Positions 1 through 11,418 of a DNA stretch of 40,380 nt are shown one piece after another. A program made the translations under genes and the position numbers. Origin of the DNA: Anaerolineaceae bacterium UBA700 (lineage in GTDB: Bacteria > Chloroflexota > Anaerolineae > Anaerolineales > Anaerolineaceae). Every line of letters starts with the position of its first letter. Position 1 is the stretch's first letter. The stretch lies in the NCBI GenBank assembly GCA_002298885.1, contig DBMK01000167.1, positions 28,588-68,967 on the forward strand, in the 5' to 3' direction. The notes below the pieces were generated by a model. That model did not search any database. It was not told the origin of the DNA and worked only from the letters and a program-made list of their open reading frames with translations.

Positions 1-30
1 CCGGTTCTTTTTTCTTAACCTAAGACTTAC

Positions 31-59
31 TTGACTTAATAGAATTATTGTTCTATAAT
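31..59 (+). promoter_or_regulatory. Sigma70-type promoter with internal palindrome
   Basis: TTGACT at 31-36 and a perfect TATAAT at 54-59 are separated by 17 bases, the optimal housekeeping-sigma spacing. A 6-bp inverted repeat (ATAGAA at 39-44, TTCTAT at 51-56) fills the spacer and overlaps the -10, which is where a repressor operator would sit. The promoter serves the membrane-protein gene starting at 91, whose Shine-Dalgarno AAAAGGAGG lies at 74-82. The promoter is seen directly; the operator role is inference. Confidence 0.85.
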
Positions 60-90
60 AGTACAAAGGTTCTAAAAGGAGGCTAAATAT

Positions 91-837
91 ATGTCTCTCT
101 CTTCTTCATCAGTAAAAAATGTGCGCCTGCGCTCCGGGTGGGTATTGGGAGGCATCCTTTTCATTGCCCTGGTCGCGTTCGAATGCTTCAATTACAGCAC
201 AACCCAATATGCGCTAAGTGACTTGCTCGGCAACCTCACTTTCGCCGGCATACCCTGGGCCACCATCCTCTCCATCGCATTTTGTGGCATCGACTTTGCC
301 GGCATCGCCCGGCTGTTCACCCCGGACCAGAATACCTCCGAGCCTCAAGAAGTCTGGTATCTTTTTGCCGCCTGGCTGTTGGCAGCTACCATGAATGCTA
401 TCCTTACCTGGTGGGGCGTATCCATGGCGATCATGAATCACTCCGTTCGCAGCACCGAGATCGTCAGTGCCTCAACCATCACGCGGGTAGTCCCCGTCTT
501 CGTTGCTGTCATGGTTTGGGTGATCCGCATCCTGATTATCGGCACGATCTCAATCGCCATCGACCGGTTCCTGAAGCGGGATAAGCGCAGTTTTTCCTCG
601 CTCGGCCCGAATCAAGGGCTGGCACAGTCTCGCCAGGCGCTCAATCAAACCGTCAATCCCTCGCCGCGCCCTGCATTCACGCGCAGCAGCCCATCGCGAT
701 ACGAATCAGACGAGGAGGAAGCTGCTACCAGACCTGAGCCCACTTACCACAGCGTTGCCGTGATGGCGAAGCCTGCCCAAAATGGCAAACCCCCTCTGAG
801 CGAGCCGCTGAGTCATAACCGCTCCAGGATCAGTTGA
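91..837 (+). CDS. Four-helix membrane protein with hydrophilic C-terminal tail, unknown function
   Basis: I do not recognise this 248-residue protein. It has about four hydrophobic segments (roughly residues 17-36, 50-72, 87-110 and 130-156), followed by a basic stretch and a long Ser/Pro/Asn/Glu-rich tail (about 165-248) that should be disordered and cytoplasmic. The ATG at 91 is well supported by AAAAGGAGG eight bases upstream. The gene has its own near-consensus promoter and stands alone; its 3' end overlaps the convergent DUF2877 gene by 8 bases. The tail could be an interaction or anchoring segment, but nothing in the sequence indicates a substrate or enzyme activity. Confidence 0.8.
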   Translation: MSLSSSSVKNVRLRSGWVLGGILFIALVAFECFNYSTTQYALSDLLGNLTFAGIPWATILSIAFCGIDFAGIARLFTPDQNTSEPQEVWYLFAAWLLAATMNAILTWWGVSMAIMNHSVRSTEIVSASTITRVVPVFVAVMVWVIRILIIGTISIAIDRFLKRDKRSFSSLGPNQGLAQSRQALNQTVNPSPRPAFTRSSPSRYESDEEEAATRPEPTYHSVAVMAKPAQNGKPPLSEPLSHNRSRIS

Positions 838-1723
838 TCGCCCGAGACGTCAGCACCAGGGCGATGCCAACCAGGGCATCGACCCCCGATGAATGTCCCA
901 TCCTGACCAGGTCGCCCAAGGCCTGCGTCTCGTCAAAATTGCCGGTTATGATCCCATCCAGGACTTTTAAAATTCGCTCGTCCGCCATTCCCAGCGTGGC
1001 AGCCTGGATGATTGTTGCGCTCAGGCTCGTCGTTTTCCGGCGAGCCATCATTAGAATCGCTTCGTTCAAGCGGTCCAGATCGAATTCCACCCTTAGAATA
1101 TTACGCCAGCGGTTCAGGCTTAAAACGACGCCGGTAATGCAGTCGTCTGCTGCCGGCGTCAAACCGCGCCCATGCCCGGCAATCCGTTCGGCGGCTTGAG
1201 TGATTTTGGCCGGGTCTTGCTCGTCGATTCCCGTTCGAATTTCTAAAAACGAATCCAGGATACCCTGAGTCAAATCCCCGCCCAATTCGAGCGCGCCTTT
1301 GCCCACCAGCCAGCGCAGGCTGGGAGCCAGCCCTTGCGCCCCCTTTTGCTCATAAGCCTGCAGGGCGGCGCGAACGAGCCGGTCTCCAATTGCCGCGGAC
1401 TGCAATTCGCCATAATTCCCGGCAGGCAAGGCTGCGTTCCATACCGGCGCGCTGTCCACGTCTACGACGACCCTGGAACCCTCGAACCTGATTAGTTTGC
1501 GGCTTAGGGTGACTTTATCGCCGGTCTCATTCTGACGCAGATCGATCATGCCGGGCTCGAGGTTGATCGTGCTCGGCCCGCGGAAGGGGCTGTAGGTGAG
1601 GAATATCACCCGCTGCGCCTGGGAAATGACAAACACGCCGCCCGACGTCACGCCGATCACGCTGGCAGACCAGCTCGCCTGCAGCGCCTCCTGGGCCAGT
1701 ACGCCCACGCAGACCGCCCGCAT
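830..1723 (-). CDS. DUF2877 / AllH-like protein
   Basis: This 297-residue soluble protein carries the DUF2877 hallmark, a Gly-rich loop followed by acidic residues (GRGLTPAADD, about residues 185-194), after a beta-rich N-terminal half. The family includes AllH, described as a subunit of the allantoin-pathway oxamate carbamoyltransferase (AllFGH), but no AllF or AllG partner is present here, so that role should not be transferred. It starts 2 bases after the stop of the upstream fumarylacetoacetate-hydrolase-family gene and is the last gene of a minus-strand run with GH1 and GH4 glycosidases. The context suggests small carboxylic or sugar-acid metabolism. Family assignment is fairly confident; function is unknown. 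Confidence 0.7.
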   Translation of the reverse strand: MRAVCVGVLAQEALQASWSASVIGVTSGGVFVISQAQRVIFLTYSPFRGPSTINLEPGMIDLRQNETGDKVTLSRKLIRFEGSRVVVDVDSAPVWNAALPAGNYGELQSAAIGDRLVRAALQAYEQKGAQGLAPSLRWLVGKGALELGGDLTQGILDSFLEIRTGIDEQDPAKITQAAERIAGHGRGLTPAADDCITGVVLSLNRWRNILRVEFDLDRLNEAILMMARRKTTSLSATIIQAATLGMADERILKVLDGIITGNFDETQALGDLVRMGHSSGVDALVGIALVLTSRAIN

Positions 1724-1725
1724 TT

Positions 1726-2589
1726 CTATCCTCCGTCCGTAATTTTTGCCGGGTTGACCAGCCTGCCGATTTTTTCCACTTCAATCGTTATGACGTCGCC
1801 GTCCTTGAGGAAAACTTGCGGCTTGCGGTACATCCCCACCCCATTCGGTGTGCCCGTTGCGATCAGATCGCCGGGTTCCATGGTGAACGCCTGGGACAGG
1901 TAGGAAATCAGGTAGGCGACGCTGAAGATCATCTCTTTCGTGGAGGAATCCTGCAGCACGAAATCGTTGATGCGCGAGCTCAAGTGCAGCGCCTGCGGAT
2001 CGCGGATCTCGTCAGCCGTCACGATCATCGGGCCGGTGGGGCAGAACGTGTCCAGACTTTTGCCGCGCACCCACTGCTTGTCGCTGTACTGCAAGTCGCG
2101 GGCCGAGACGTCGTTGATGATTGTGTATCCAAAGACGTAATCCAGGCCGTTTTCCACCGCCACGTTGCGGGCGCGCTTCCCGATCACAACGCCTAGCTCG
2201 GCTTCAATATCAACCTGCTGGGTCACCTTCTGGCTCCAGGTAATGGTTTCACCCGGGCCGATGATCGAGGACGAAAACTTGGCAAACAGCATCGGATTCG
2301 CCGGCACCGGCGCATTCTGCTCGCGGATGTGGTCCATGTAATTATGACCGATGGCCATCACTTTCTGTGGATTGCTGATGGGGGCCAGCAGGCGAACCTC
2401 TTTTAATGGGAATGCGCGGAATTCACCGTTCTGGTGTTGCGCCCGGATCATCTGCAGCAGCTCCGGACCGCCCTGTACCAAATGGAGCATCGATGCGGGC
2501 ATTCCGGCCCCTTCAATGCGAAAGACCTGGGAATCTTCCAGGATACCAATACAGGTTTTGCCGTTAATCTCACACGTTACCAGCTTCAT
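1726..2589 (-). CDS. Fumarylacetoacetate hydrolase family protein
   Basis: This 287-residue protein has the full FAH C-terminal fold: the GHNY segment (about 81-84), then the divalent-metal ligands E129 and E131 (in DIEAE) and D160 (in IIND). Family members cleave or decarboxylate C-C bonds in beta-diketo or 2-oxo acids: acylpyruvate hydrolase, oxaloacetate decarboxylase, HHDD isomerase, or 2,4-diketo-3-deoxy-sugar-acid hydrolase. The sequence alone does not choose among these. The ATG at 2589 lies 14 bases after the GH4 stop, and the DUF2877 gene follows 2 bases after this stop, so the three are probably co-transcribed. With two glycosidases upstream, sugar-acid breakdown is a reasonable guess but unproven. 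Confidence 0.85.
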   Translation of the reverse strand: MKLVTCEINGKTCIGILEDSQVFRIEGAGMPASMLHLVQGGPELLQMIRAQHQNGEFRAFPLKEVRLLAPISNPQKVMAIGHNYMDHIREQNAPVPANPMLFAKFSSSIIGPGETITWSQKVTQQVDIEAELGVVIGKRARNVAVENGLDYVFGYTIINDVSARDLQYSDKQWVRGKSLDTFCPTGPMIVTADEIRDPQALHLSSRINDFVLQDSSTKEMIFSVAYLISYLSQAFTMEPGDLIATGTPNGVGMYRKPQVFLKDGDVITIEVEKIGRLVNPAKITDGG

Positions 2590-2603
2590 ATGCTAATCCT
2601 CAT

Positions 2604-3899
2604 TTAGTGATATTTCGGCAGCCAATCGCCGTGAGCTTCGATCAAATCGTCCACCAGGGACCAAATCTCGTCCAGTGTCAGCTCAGCCGCGGTGTGCGGG
2701 TCGAGCATTGCCGCATGATAAATGTGCTCGCGCTTCCCGGTGATTGCAGCCTCAACCGCCAGAGATTGCACATTAACGTTGGTTTGGATGATTCCCGCCA
2801 GTTGCGGGGGCAGCTTGCCGATGCGCGTCGGCTGGATGCCGTTCTTATCTACCAGGCAGGGAACTTCGACGATGCAGTCCTGCGGCAGGTTGTCGATGTA
2901 GTGCGCATTGGGCACGTTGCCGTAAATGATGCACGGCTCGCCTGTTTCGATGCTGTGGATGATGTACGATCCATATTCGTGGGTTCGTTCGACCGTGATC
3001 GGTTGGTTGTTCTCGAATTCCTCGCGCATGAACTCCCAGGCGGCTATCTGCCATTCGCAGCGGCTGATGTATTCATCCAGCGGAACGTTGAAACGCTCGA
3101 TCAGGTCCGGGCGGTCGCGGCGGATGAAATACGGCGTATATTCGGCGAAATGTTCGCTCGATTCGGTCACAAAATACCCCAGGCGGCTCAACATCTCGTA
3201 GCGCACCTGGTTCCACCTGGGAATACGCCCTTCCGTTACAACCTTTCGAATGAGCGGGTAAAGGTCCTCGCCGTTGCGCTCGAACTTCAGGTAGAAGGCC
3301 ATGTGGTTGATCCCGGCGCACAGGTAATTGATCTCCTCGATGGGAACGCCGATGTCCTCCGCCAACTGCTCGGCCGTCCCTTGCACGCTATGGCACAGGC
3401 CAACGGTCTTAATCTTGCTGGCGCGGTCGATTGCCCAGCAGTTCATGGACATGGGATTGGTGTAATTCAAGAACTGCACATCCGGGCATACTTCTTCCAT
3501 ATCCTTGCAGATATCCACCAACACCGGGATAGTGCGCAGCGCTCGCAGGATGCCGCCGATCCCCAACGTATCGGCAATCGTCTGGCGTAGGCCGTATTTC
3601 TTTGGCACCTCAAAATCGACCACCGTTCCGGGTTGGTACCCAGCAACTTGAATCATGTTGATCGCATAATCCGCCCCATCCAGCGCCTGGCGCCGGTCTG
3701 TGGTGGCCGTGATTTTGGGGGTAGCGCCTAACGCGGCGGCAACCTTATGCGCCATCAATTCCGAGGTCTTCAAACGCCCGGCATCGATATCCATCAGGCG
3801 GATGTCCGCAGCGGCTAATTCAGGAAAGCTGAAGATGTCTCCGAGCAGATTCTTGGCAAAGACGGTGCTGCCGGCGCCGATGAAAGTGATTGCAGGCAT
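2604..3899 (-). CDS. GH4 family glycosidase, alpha-galactosidase type (MelA-like)
   Basis: This 431-residue protein begins with the GH4 NAD-binding loop (FIGAGST, residues 6-12) and has the family's metal and catalytic residues. GH4 enzymes need NAD+ and a divalent metal and hydrolyse by an oxidation-elimination mechanism. The specificity motif is C169-H170-S171-V172; in GH4 the CHSV form is associated with alpha-galactosidases, CHEV with alpha-glucosidases and CDMP/CNVP with phospho-glucosidases. A second conserved pair, N198-H199, follows. There is no phosphotransferase system here, consistent with an unphosphorylated substrate. The gene lies 24 bases downstream of the GH1 gene on the same strand. 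Alpha-galactosidase is the best call; alpha-glucosidase is the main alternative. Confidence 0.85.
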   Translation of the reverse strand: MPAITFIGAGSTVFAKNLLGDIFSFPELAAADIRLMDIDAGRLKTSELMAHKVAAALGATPKITATTDRRQALDGADYAINMIQVAGYQPGTVVDFEVPKKYGLRQTIADTLGIGGILRALRTIPVLVDICKDMEEVCPDVQFLNYTNPMSMNCWAIDRASKIKTVGLCHSVQGTAEQLAEDIGVPIEEINYLCAGINHMAFYLKFERNGEDLYPLIRKVVTEGRIPRWNQVRYEMLSRLGYFVTESSEHFAEYTPYFIRRDRPDLIERFNVPLDEYISRCEWQIAAWEFMREEFENNQPITVERTHEYGSYIIHSIETGEPCIIYGNVPNAHYIDNLPQDCIVEVPCLVDKNGIQPTRIGKLPPQLAGIIQTNVNVQSLAVEAAITGKREHIYHAAMLDPHTAAELTLDEIWSLVDDLIEAHGDWLPKYH

Positions 3900-3923
3900 A
3901 GTGCCACCTTTCGTAATGTGGAA

Positions 3924-6750
<2,827 letters not shown>

Positions 6751-6762
6751 ATTACTTCATCC

Positions 6763-9753
6763 TTACGTAGGCTCATTTTGAGTTTTCCTGGGTGAGCGTT
6801 GGCCTTTCCGTCCAACGCGGGCGCCGAATTTGTGACCGGTCTGCGCTTCCGCAAACGCCTGCTCGATCAAATGGCGCTGATTGAAAATATGCAGATTATT
6901 GGACCCTTCTGCCGGGCTTGCGCTCGCCGGGCGGCTGACCAGCTTTAGCTCTAACCTTCTGCCGGCAGCCTTTTCCAGGTGAGGCCGCACAAATTCCCAC
7001 GCCCCCATGTTCTCCGGCTCCTCCTGCACCCAGGTGATTTCCTGCAACCCGGGGTAGCCCTCCAGTAGTTCCTCCACATCAATTGTCGGGAAAGGCGCCA
7101 ACTGTTCAAGCCGCGCCACGCCTACCGTCGGATGGTCGGGCAGAAGCTCGCTGGTCGCCAGGTCCACGTAGACCTTGCCGCTGCACAGAATGAGTCGCCG
7201 GACCTTTGCAGCCGGGAGCAGCTCACCTTGTTTATCCTCTGCATTGCGCCGTGGCGCAGGCTGGCGGTCGATCACCGGGCGCCAACCCCCTTCTGCAAAT
7301 TCTCTCGGCGGCGATGAAACCATCGGGTGGCGAAGCAGGCTTTTTGGGCTCATGATCACCAACGGGAGCGGATCTACTGCCAGCAATGCCGCCTGGCGCC
7401 GCAGAACGTGGAAATAATTGGCTGCCGTGGTGCAGTTCACAATGCGCAAGTTTTTATCCGCAGCAAGGTTCAAAAAGCGCTCCAGCCGCCCAGACGAGTG
7501 GTCCGGCCCCTGGCCCTCATACCCGTGCGGCAGCAGCAGCACCAGTGACGAAAGCTGCCCCCATTTATCGCGCCCCGAAGCCACAAACTCGTCGACGATA
7601 GTCTGTGCATTATTAATGAAATCTCCATACTGCGCTTCCCATACCACCAGGGTCGTGTGCGCCTGGATGTTGTAGCCAAATTCGTACCCCAAGGCAGCGT
7701 ATTCAGACAGGGGCGAATTAAGAATTTCGAACGATGCCTTAGCTTGAGAAAGCATCTGCAGGGGGGTAAATGTTGCGCCGGTCTCGACGTCGTGCAGCAC
7801 CCCGTGGCGCTGGCTGTAGGTGCCGCGCTGGGTATCCTGCCCGGTAAGGCGGATCGGGATGCCCTCCGTCAGGATGGAAGCAAACGCCAGTTCTTCGGCC
7901 GTCGACCAATCGATTGAAGCAGCATCTACAGCATCGAATATCTTCTCGCGCCGCTGGCGGATGCGCGCCAGGCGCGGGTGGACGTGAAAACCGTCCGGGA
8001 TTCGCAGCAGATACTGGTTCAGGCTGCTCAATTCCTCCAATGATACAGCCGTATGCACATGACGCGCAGCTCCGGGTGGCGGAGGAGTGGGGATAGGCTC
8101 CTGGAAGGCATTTGGATCTAACTTTTCCCAGGCCGTTTGCAGCGCCTGCATGCCATCCTGAACCAGTTGTTCGGGAAGCTCAAGTGGAACCAGCCCACGC
8201 TGCACAAGGCAGTCCGCCCAAATCTTGCGCACCGTGGGATGCGCCTCGATTGCCTTGTACATCAAGGGTTGGGTAAATTCTGGCTCGTCGCCTTCGTTAT
8301 GCCCCAGGCGCCTGTAGCCAATCAGGTCGATCAGAAAATCGTTCCGGAACCGCTCGCGATATGCGAAGGCGATGCGCGCCGCCATGATCGCCCCTTCCGG
8401 GTCATCCGCATTAACGTGGATGATCGGGATGCGGTAGCCCTTGGCCAGGTCGGAGGCAAACAATGTAGACCGGGTTTCGGCCGGTTCAGCCGTAAAGCCC
8501 ACCTTGTTGTTGGCGATAATGTGGATCGTGCCGCCCGTTTCATACCCAGGCAGGCGGTACATGTTGAGTGTCTCGGCTACCACACCCTGCCCTGGGAAGG
8601 AAGCATCGCCGTGGATTATTACCGGCAGGGTTACCGTCGCATCAAAGACCGGCGGGCCGGAATGGTTCGTGCGCGTGCCGGCGGCCCGCGCCATGCCTTC
8701 GATCACTGGGTTGACTGCCTCCAGGTGGCTTGGATTTGGCGCAAGCTGCACGGTCAGGTGGATCGTTTCAGCATCCGCCTCCGTGTCGATCGTTCTCCTG
8801 GCGCCGGCGTGGTATTTAACGTCGCCGCTCCAACCGTCCGGCTCGTTCTGTAACACCCGCCGGCGCAGCGGGTCCTTGAATTCCGCCAGGATCTGGTCGA
8901 TGGATTTATTCAGCACGTGGGCCAGCAGGTTGAGCCGCCCGCGGTGCGCCATGCCGATCAGGATAGCATAGATCCCGGATTCGGCCGCCGAGCCGAGGAT
9001 TATGTCTAGCATAGGCACCAACACGTCCAATCCTTCGATGGAAAAGCGCGTCTTAGCCACGAAGGACCGCTGCAAAAAATGCTCGAAGACCTCCACTTCG
9101 GTTAACCGGCGTAAGATTTCGACCGGATCGGCCGGCATCTGTTCGACGCTGAACCGGCCCGATTCCGCCGCCTGGCGCAGCCAATCGCGCTCGTCAGCAT
9201 TGCGAATTTGCAGGTAGTCGTGGCCTACCGTGCCGGAATAGACCTTGCGCAGGTATTGGACCGCCTCCCAGGCCGTCTGCGAGCGCTCGCCGGCCGGACC
9301 GCCGATCAGTTCTGCCGGGACGGAGCGCAAATCCTCGTCGTTCAACCCATACGTTTCGAGTAAAAGGGACGGATCCCCCGGCGCAGGGTTGCCCAGAGGG
9401 TCCAGCGCCGCCGCCCAATGCCCGTACCAGCGGATCGCCTGCGCAAGCCTCAATACTGCTGCAACTTTCGTCGGGTCGAGCTGCCCCGCCGCCTGCCTAT
9501 AGGCTGCGGCTGCTGCCGCTACATCCATCATGCCGTTACGCTCTTCGAAAACGAAGGATTGAAGACCGTCTGAATTCATTTCAAAAAAAGCGCGCGAATC
9601 CGGATCGACAGAATCGGGGTCGGCCTGGAAGCGCTCGAAAAGCTCGAGCACGTAGCCGAGGTTAGGTCCTTGAAAATCGCGCCGCAGATCCATTTCCAAT
9701 TGTTCTCCCACACGCACCTTATCAGCCATTTCCAAAGCTACTTTGCGAATCAT
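6763..9753 (-). CDS. sucA: 2-oxoglutarate dehydrogenase E1 component
   Basis: This 996-residue thiamine-diphosphate enzyme decarboxylates 2-oxoglutarate and succinylates the E2 lipoyl group in the TCA cycle. Recognisable blocks are an N-terminal segment ending with an FFE motif, MAHRGRLN (substrate and ThDP site), the GDASFPGQG region binding the cofactor, and the C-terminal transketolase-like half with EEPENMGAW. Length matches SucA-type E1 (about 930-1000). An in-frame ATG at 9729 could be the real start, since the first 8 residues are weakly supported. It heads the sucA-sucB operon and diverges from the GT2 gene across a 132-base AT-rich gap in which I see no convincing promoter for either side. 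Confidence 0.94.
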   Translation of the reverse strand: MIRKVALEMADKVRVGEQLEMDLRRDFQGPNLGYVLELFERFQADPDSVDPDSRAFFEMNSDGLQSFVFEERNGMMDVAAAAAAYRQAAGQLDPTKVAAVLRLAQAIRWYGHWAAALDPLGNPAPGDPSLLLETYGLNDEDLRSVPAELIGGPAGERSQTAWEAVQYLRKVYSGTVGHDYLQIRNADERDWLRQAAESGRFSVEQMPADPVEILRRLTEVEVFEHFLQRSFVAKTRFSIEGLDVLVPMLDIILGSAAESGIYAILIGMAHRGRLNLLAHVLNKSIDQILAEFKDPLRRRVLQNEPDGWSGDVKYHAGARRTIDTEADAETIHLTVQLAPNPSHLEAVNPVIEGMARAAGTRTNHSGPPVFDATVTLPVIIHGDASFPGQGVVAETLNMYRLPGYETGGTIHIIANNKVGFTAEPAETRSTLFASDLAKGYRIPIIHVNADDPEGAIMAARIAFAYRERFRNDFLIDLIGYRRLGHNEGDEPEFTQPLMYKAIEAHPTVRKIWADCLVQRGLVPLELPEQLVQDGMQALQTAWEKLDPNAFQEPIPTPPPPGAARHVHTAVSLEELSSLNQYLLRIPDGFHVHPRLARIRQRREKIFDAVDAASIDWSTAEELAFASILTEGIPIRLTGQDTQRGTYSQRHGVLHDVETGATFTPLQMLSQAKASFEILNSPLSEYAALGYEFGYNIQAHTTLVVWEAQYGDFINNAQTIVDEFVASGRDKWGQLSSLVLLLPHGYEGQGPDHSSGRLERFLNLAADKNLRIVNCTTAANYFHVLRRQAALLAVDPLPLVIMSPKSLLRHPMVSSPPREFAEGGWRPVIDRQPAPRRNAEDKQGELLPAAKVRRLILCSGKVYVDLATSELLPDHPTVGVARLEQLAPFPTIDVEELLEGYPGLQEITWVQEEPENMGAWEFVRPHLEKAAGRRLELKLVSRPASASPAEGSNNLHIFNQRHLIEQAFAEAQTGHKFGARVGRKGQRSPRKTQNEPT

Positions 9754-9885
9754 ACCACCAAACGATGGAATTATTAATAATACAGGTAAACTTTAGCCAA
9801 TTAAAAAACCTCACACAAAATAGGTTAAAATTACCCTTTCTTGGTTGCTTATCTTTAATTCCTTTCCAAAAATCGGAGCCCGTTT

Positions 9886-10686
9886 ATGACCTTTCCCCCT
9901 TCCATGCCGAAAGTCTCGATCATCACCCCCTCTTACAACCAGGGCCGGTTCCTCGAGGCTTCGATCCGCTCGGTGCTCGAACAGGATTATACCAATATCG
10001 AATACATCGTCGTAGATGGGGGCTCGAAGGACGAGAGTGTCGCAGTGATCCAAAAATACCAGGACCGCCTGGCGTGGTGGGTCTCAGAGAAGGATAAAGG
10101 CCACGCTGACGCCCTGAATAAAGGCTTCAGCCACGCCACCGGTGAAATCCTGGCCTGGCTCAATTCGGATGACATCTATTTCCCTGGTGCCATCTCGGAG
10201 GCGGTGAAATTCCTGCAAGAGCACCCAGAAATAGGCATGGTATACGGCGACGCCAACCTGATCGACGACTCCGGCAAAACTATCGGCAAATTCGCTTCCA
10301 AACAGACGAATTACCGGCGCATGCTGGAAGGTTCGGTGCACATCCCGCAGGCCACCACCTTTTTCCGGGCCGACCTTTGGCGCCAGGTTGGGCCTTTGGA
10401 CCTATCGCTCTTTTATTCCTTCGACTACGACCTTTGGGTACGCCTGGCGAAGATCAAAGAAATCCGCTACGTCCCGCGCATGTGGGCGCACTTCCGCATC
10501 CACGATAAGGGCAAGACGGTGTTGAACGATGACCAGTGCTACCCGGACATGCTGCGCGTGCGCCAGCGTGAGATTGGGGGAGGATGGTTTTCCAGGCTGC
10601 GCCTGCGTTACATAACCCGCAAGCTGCTCTACATCTGGATGCCGATCCGCATGCGATTGTGGCTGCGAAAGACATTTACTTTTTAG
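9886..10686 (+). CDS. GT2 family glycosyltransferase
   Basis: This 266-residue protein has the GT-A fold of family 2: the VSIITPSYNQ start (residues 10-19), the nucleotide-sugar-binding VDGGSKDES (43-51) and the metal-binding SDD (94-96). It has no membrane span but a basic, Trp/Arg-rich C-terminus that may touch the membrane. Such enzymes add a sugar to polysaccharide, glycolipid or glycoprotein acceptors; donor and acceptor cannot be told. GGAG at 9875-9878 supports the ATG. It stands alone on the plus strand, not in a polysaccharide cluster, although a GT39-type membrane glycosyltransferase lies 1.3 kb away. Confidence 0.88.
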   Translation: MTFPPSMPKVSIITPSYNQGRFLEASIRSVLEQDYTNIEYIVVDGGSKDESVAVIQKYQDRLAWWVSEKDKGHADALNKGFSHATGEILAWLNSDDIYFPGAISEAVKFLQEHPEIGMVYGDANLIDDSGKTIGKFASKQTNYRRMLEGSVHIPQATTFFRADLWRQVGPLDLSLFYSFDYDLWVRLAKIKEIRYVPRMWAHFRIHDKGKTVLNDDQCYPDMLRVRQREIGGGWFSRLRLRYITRKLLYIWMPIRMRLWLRKTFTF

Positions 10687-10700
10687 ATAGATTGGCCGTT

Positions 10701-10729
10701 CTGATTCTGCATTCTTGAGTTTGAATCAG
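10701..10729. repeat. Inverted repeat after the GT2 gene
   Basis: CTGATTC (10701-10707) and GAATCAG (10723-10729) form a perfect 7-bp inverted repeat with a 15-base loop, 15 bases after the GT2 stop. There is no T-run behind it, so it is at best a weak terminator or an RNA-stabilising stem. Confidence 0.35.
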
Positions 10730-10740
10730 CCAAATGACTC

Positions 10741-10769
10741 TTGACTTTATCTCTTTAATTCTGTATTGT
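10741..10769 (+). promoter_or_regulatory. Promoter candidate for the small protein at 10911
   Basis: TTGACT (10741-10746) and TATTGT (10764-10769) are spaced by 17 bases. A transcript from here would have a leader of about 135 bases containing the two hairpins at 10813-10832 and 10848-10873. Confidence 0.45.
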
Positions 10770-10812
10770 TGAATTGAAATTTCCAGCCAGCAATGCATGT
10801 GTGGGAATTGAA

Positions 10813-10832
10813 GCAGTAGCCTGATCTACTGC
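10813..10832 (+). other. Leader hairpin 1
   Basis: GCAGTAG (10813-10819) and CTACTGC (10826-10832) form a perfect 7-bp stem with a 6-base loop. It lies between the promoter candidate and a terminator-like hairpin, a layout reminiscent of attenuators. Confidence 0.45.
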
Positions 10833-10847
10833 CAGCATTGATCCTTT

Positions 10848-10880
10848 GCCCTCCACTAAAATTCGTGGGGGGCTTTAATT
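10848..10880 (+). terminator. Terminator-like hairpin 38 bases before a start codon
   Basis: GCCCTCCAC (10848-10856) pairs with GTGGGGGGC (10865-10873) through 9 base pairs, one a T-G wobble, around an 8-base loop, followed by TTTAATT. It has the form of an intrinsic terminator. It could end the GT2 transcript or, since no promoter is visible between it and the ATG at 10911, act as an attenuator for that gene. Confidence 0.5.
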
Positions 10881-10910
10881 TGCACAGGTATCAGTCCAGA
10901 GGAGGATTAA

Positions 10911-11210
10911 ATGGCTCAACCGGTCTACAAAGTTTGGATGATGAAATACAAGGATGCCTGGTACAGGCTGACAAAGGAAGAGCAGGCTAAATTCGAGGCG
11001 CAAGTCACCGCTGCAATGAAGCAAGTCGGAGGCGAACAACTTATGGTTCGCATTTGTGTTTGGAGCACCGAGAAATGGCTGGCCTGGGGCGTCGAAAAAT
11101 TCCCAAGCATCGAAGCCGTCCAGCAGCATTCAATGCTCCTTTTCAATATGAACCATTTCCAATACATCGAGAGCACTTCGTATCTCGGGATGGAAATGCC
11201 ACCAATGTAA
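10911..11210 (+). CDS. Small hypothetical protein, possible dimeric alpha/beta-barrel fold
   Basis: I do not recognise this 99-residue protein with confidence. It is soluble, and its alternation of beta-like and helical stretches (a KVWMMKYKD strand, a helix at about 20-40, a MVRICVW strand, a helix at 60-75 and a final strand) suggests a ferredoxin-like, dimeric alpha/beta-barrel protein of the kind that binds small hydrophobic molecules. That fold guess is inference. Six aromatic Trp/Tyr residues in the first half are notable for its size. AGGAGG at 10900-10905 supports the ATG strongly. Its leader holds a terminator-like hairpin, hinting at conditional expression. Confidence 0.65.
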   Translation: MAQPVYKVWMMKYKDAWYRLTKEEQAKFEAQVTAAMKQVGGEQLMVRICVWSTEKWLAWGVEKFPSIEAVQQHSMLLFNMNHFQYIESTSYLGMEMPPM

Positions 11211-11280
11211 TCTACGCGCAGAATGATCGTCCGAAGAAAAATCCACGAGCCGGGAATGATCTGGCTCAGGAGGGTTTTGA

Positions 11281-11299
11281 TTCACATTTTCTATGTGAA
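11281..11299. repeat. Palindrome in the gap before the gene at 11419
   Basis: TTCACAT (11281-11287) and ATGTGAA (11293-11299) form a perfect 7-bp inverted repeat with a 5-base spacer. There is no T-run, so it looks more like a protein-binding site than a terminator. The rest of the 208-base gap holds an AT-rich TATAGTATAA at 11351-11360, a possible -10 without a good -35. Confidence 0.35.
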
Positions 11300-11418
11300 A
11301 TAATGTACAAAAAGTCGAAAATGGCAGTAACAATCAACCAAGAAAAGTGGTATAGTATAAAAAATTAACCAGTATTTTGTGATTTTTATTACAAACCAGG
11401 CTCAGAACGGGAGGGATT

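Noticed and set aside
2607..3590. Plus-strand open frame of 327 codons opposite the GH4 gene
   Set aside because: It lies entirely antisense to a confidently recognised enzyme, has no family resemblance or ribosome site, and is the expected shadow of GC-rich codon usage.
8137..8853. Plus-strand open frame of 238 codons inside sucA
   Set aside because: Antisense to conserved SucA sequence, with low-complexity Arg/Ala/His content and no motif.
11247..11267. GAGCC/GGCTC inverted repeat as a terminator
   Set aside because: The 5-bp stem with 11-base loop is too weak, and no T-run follows directly.
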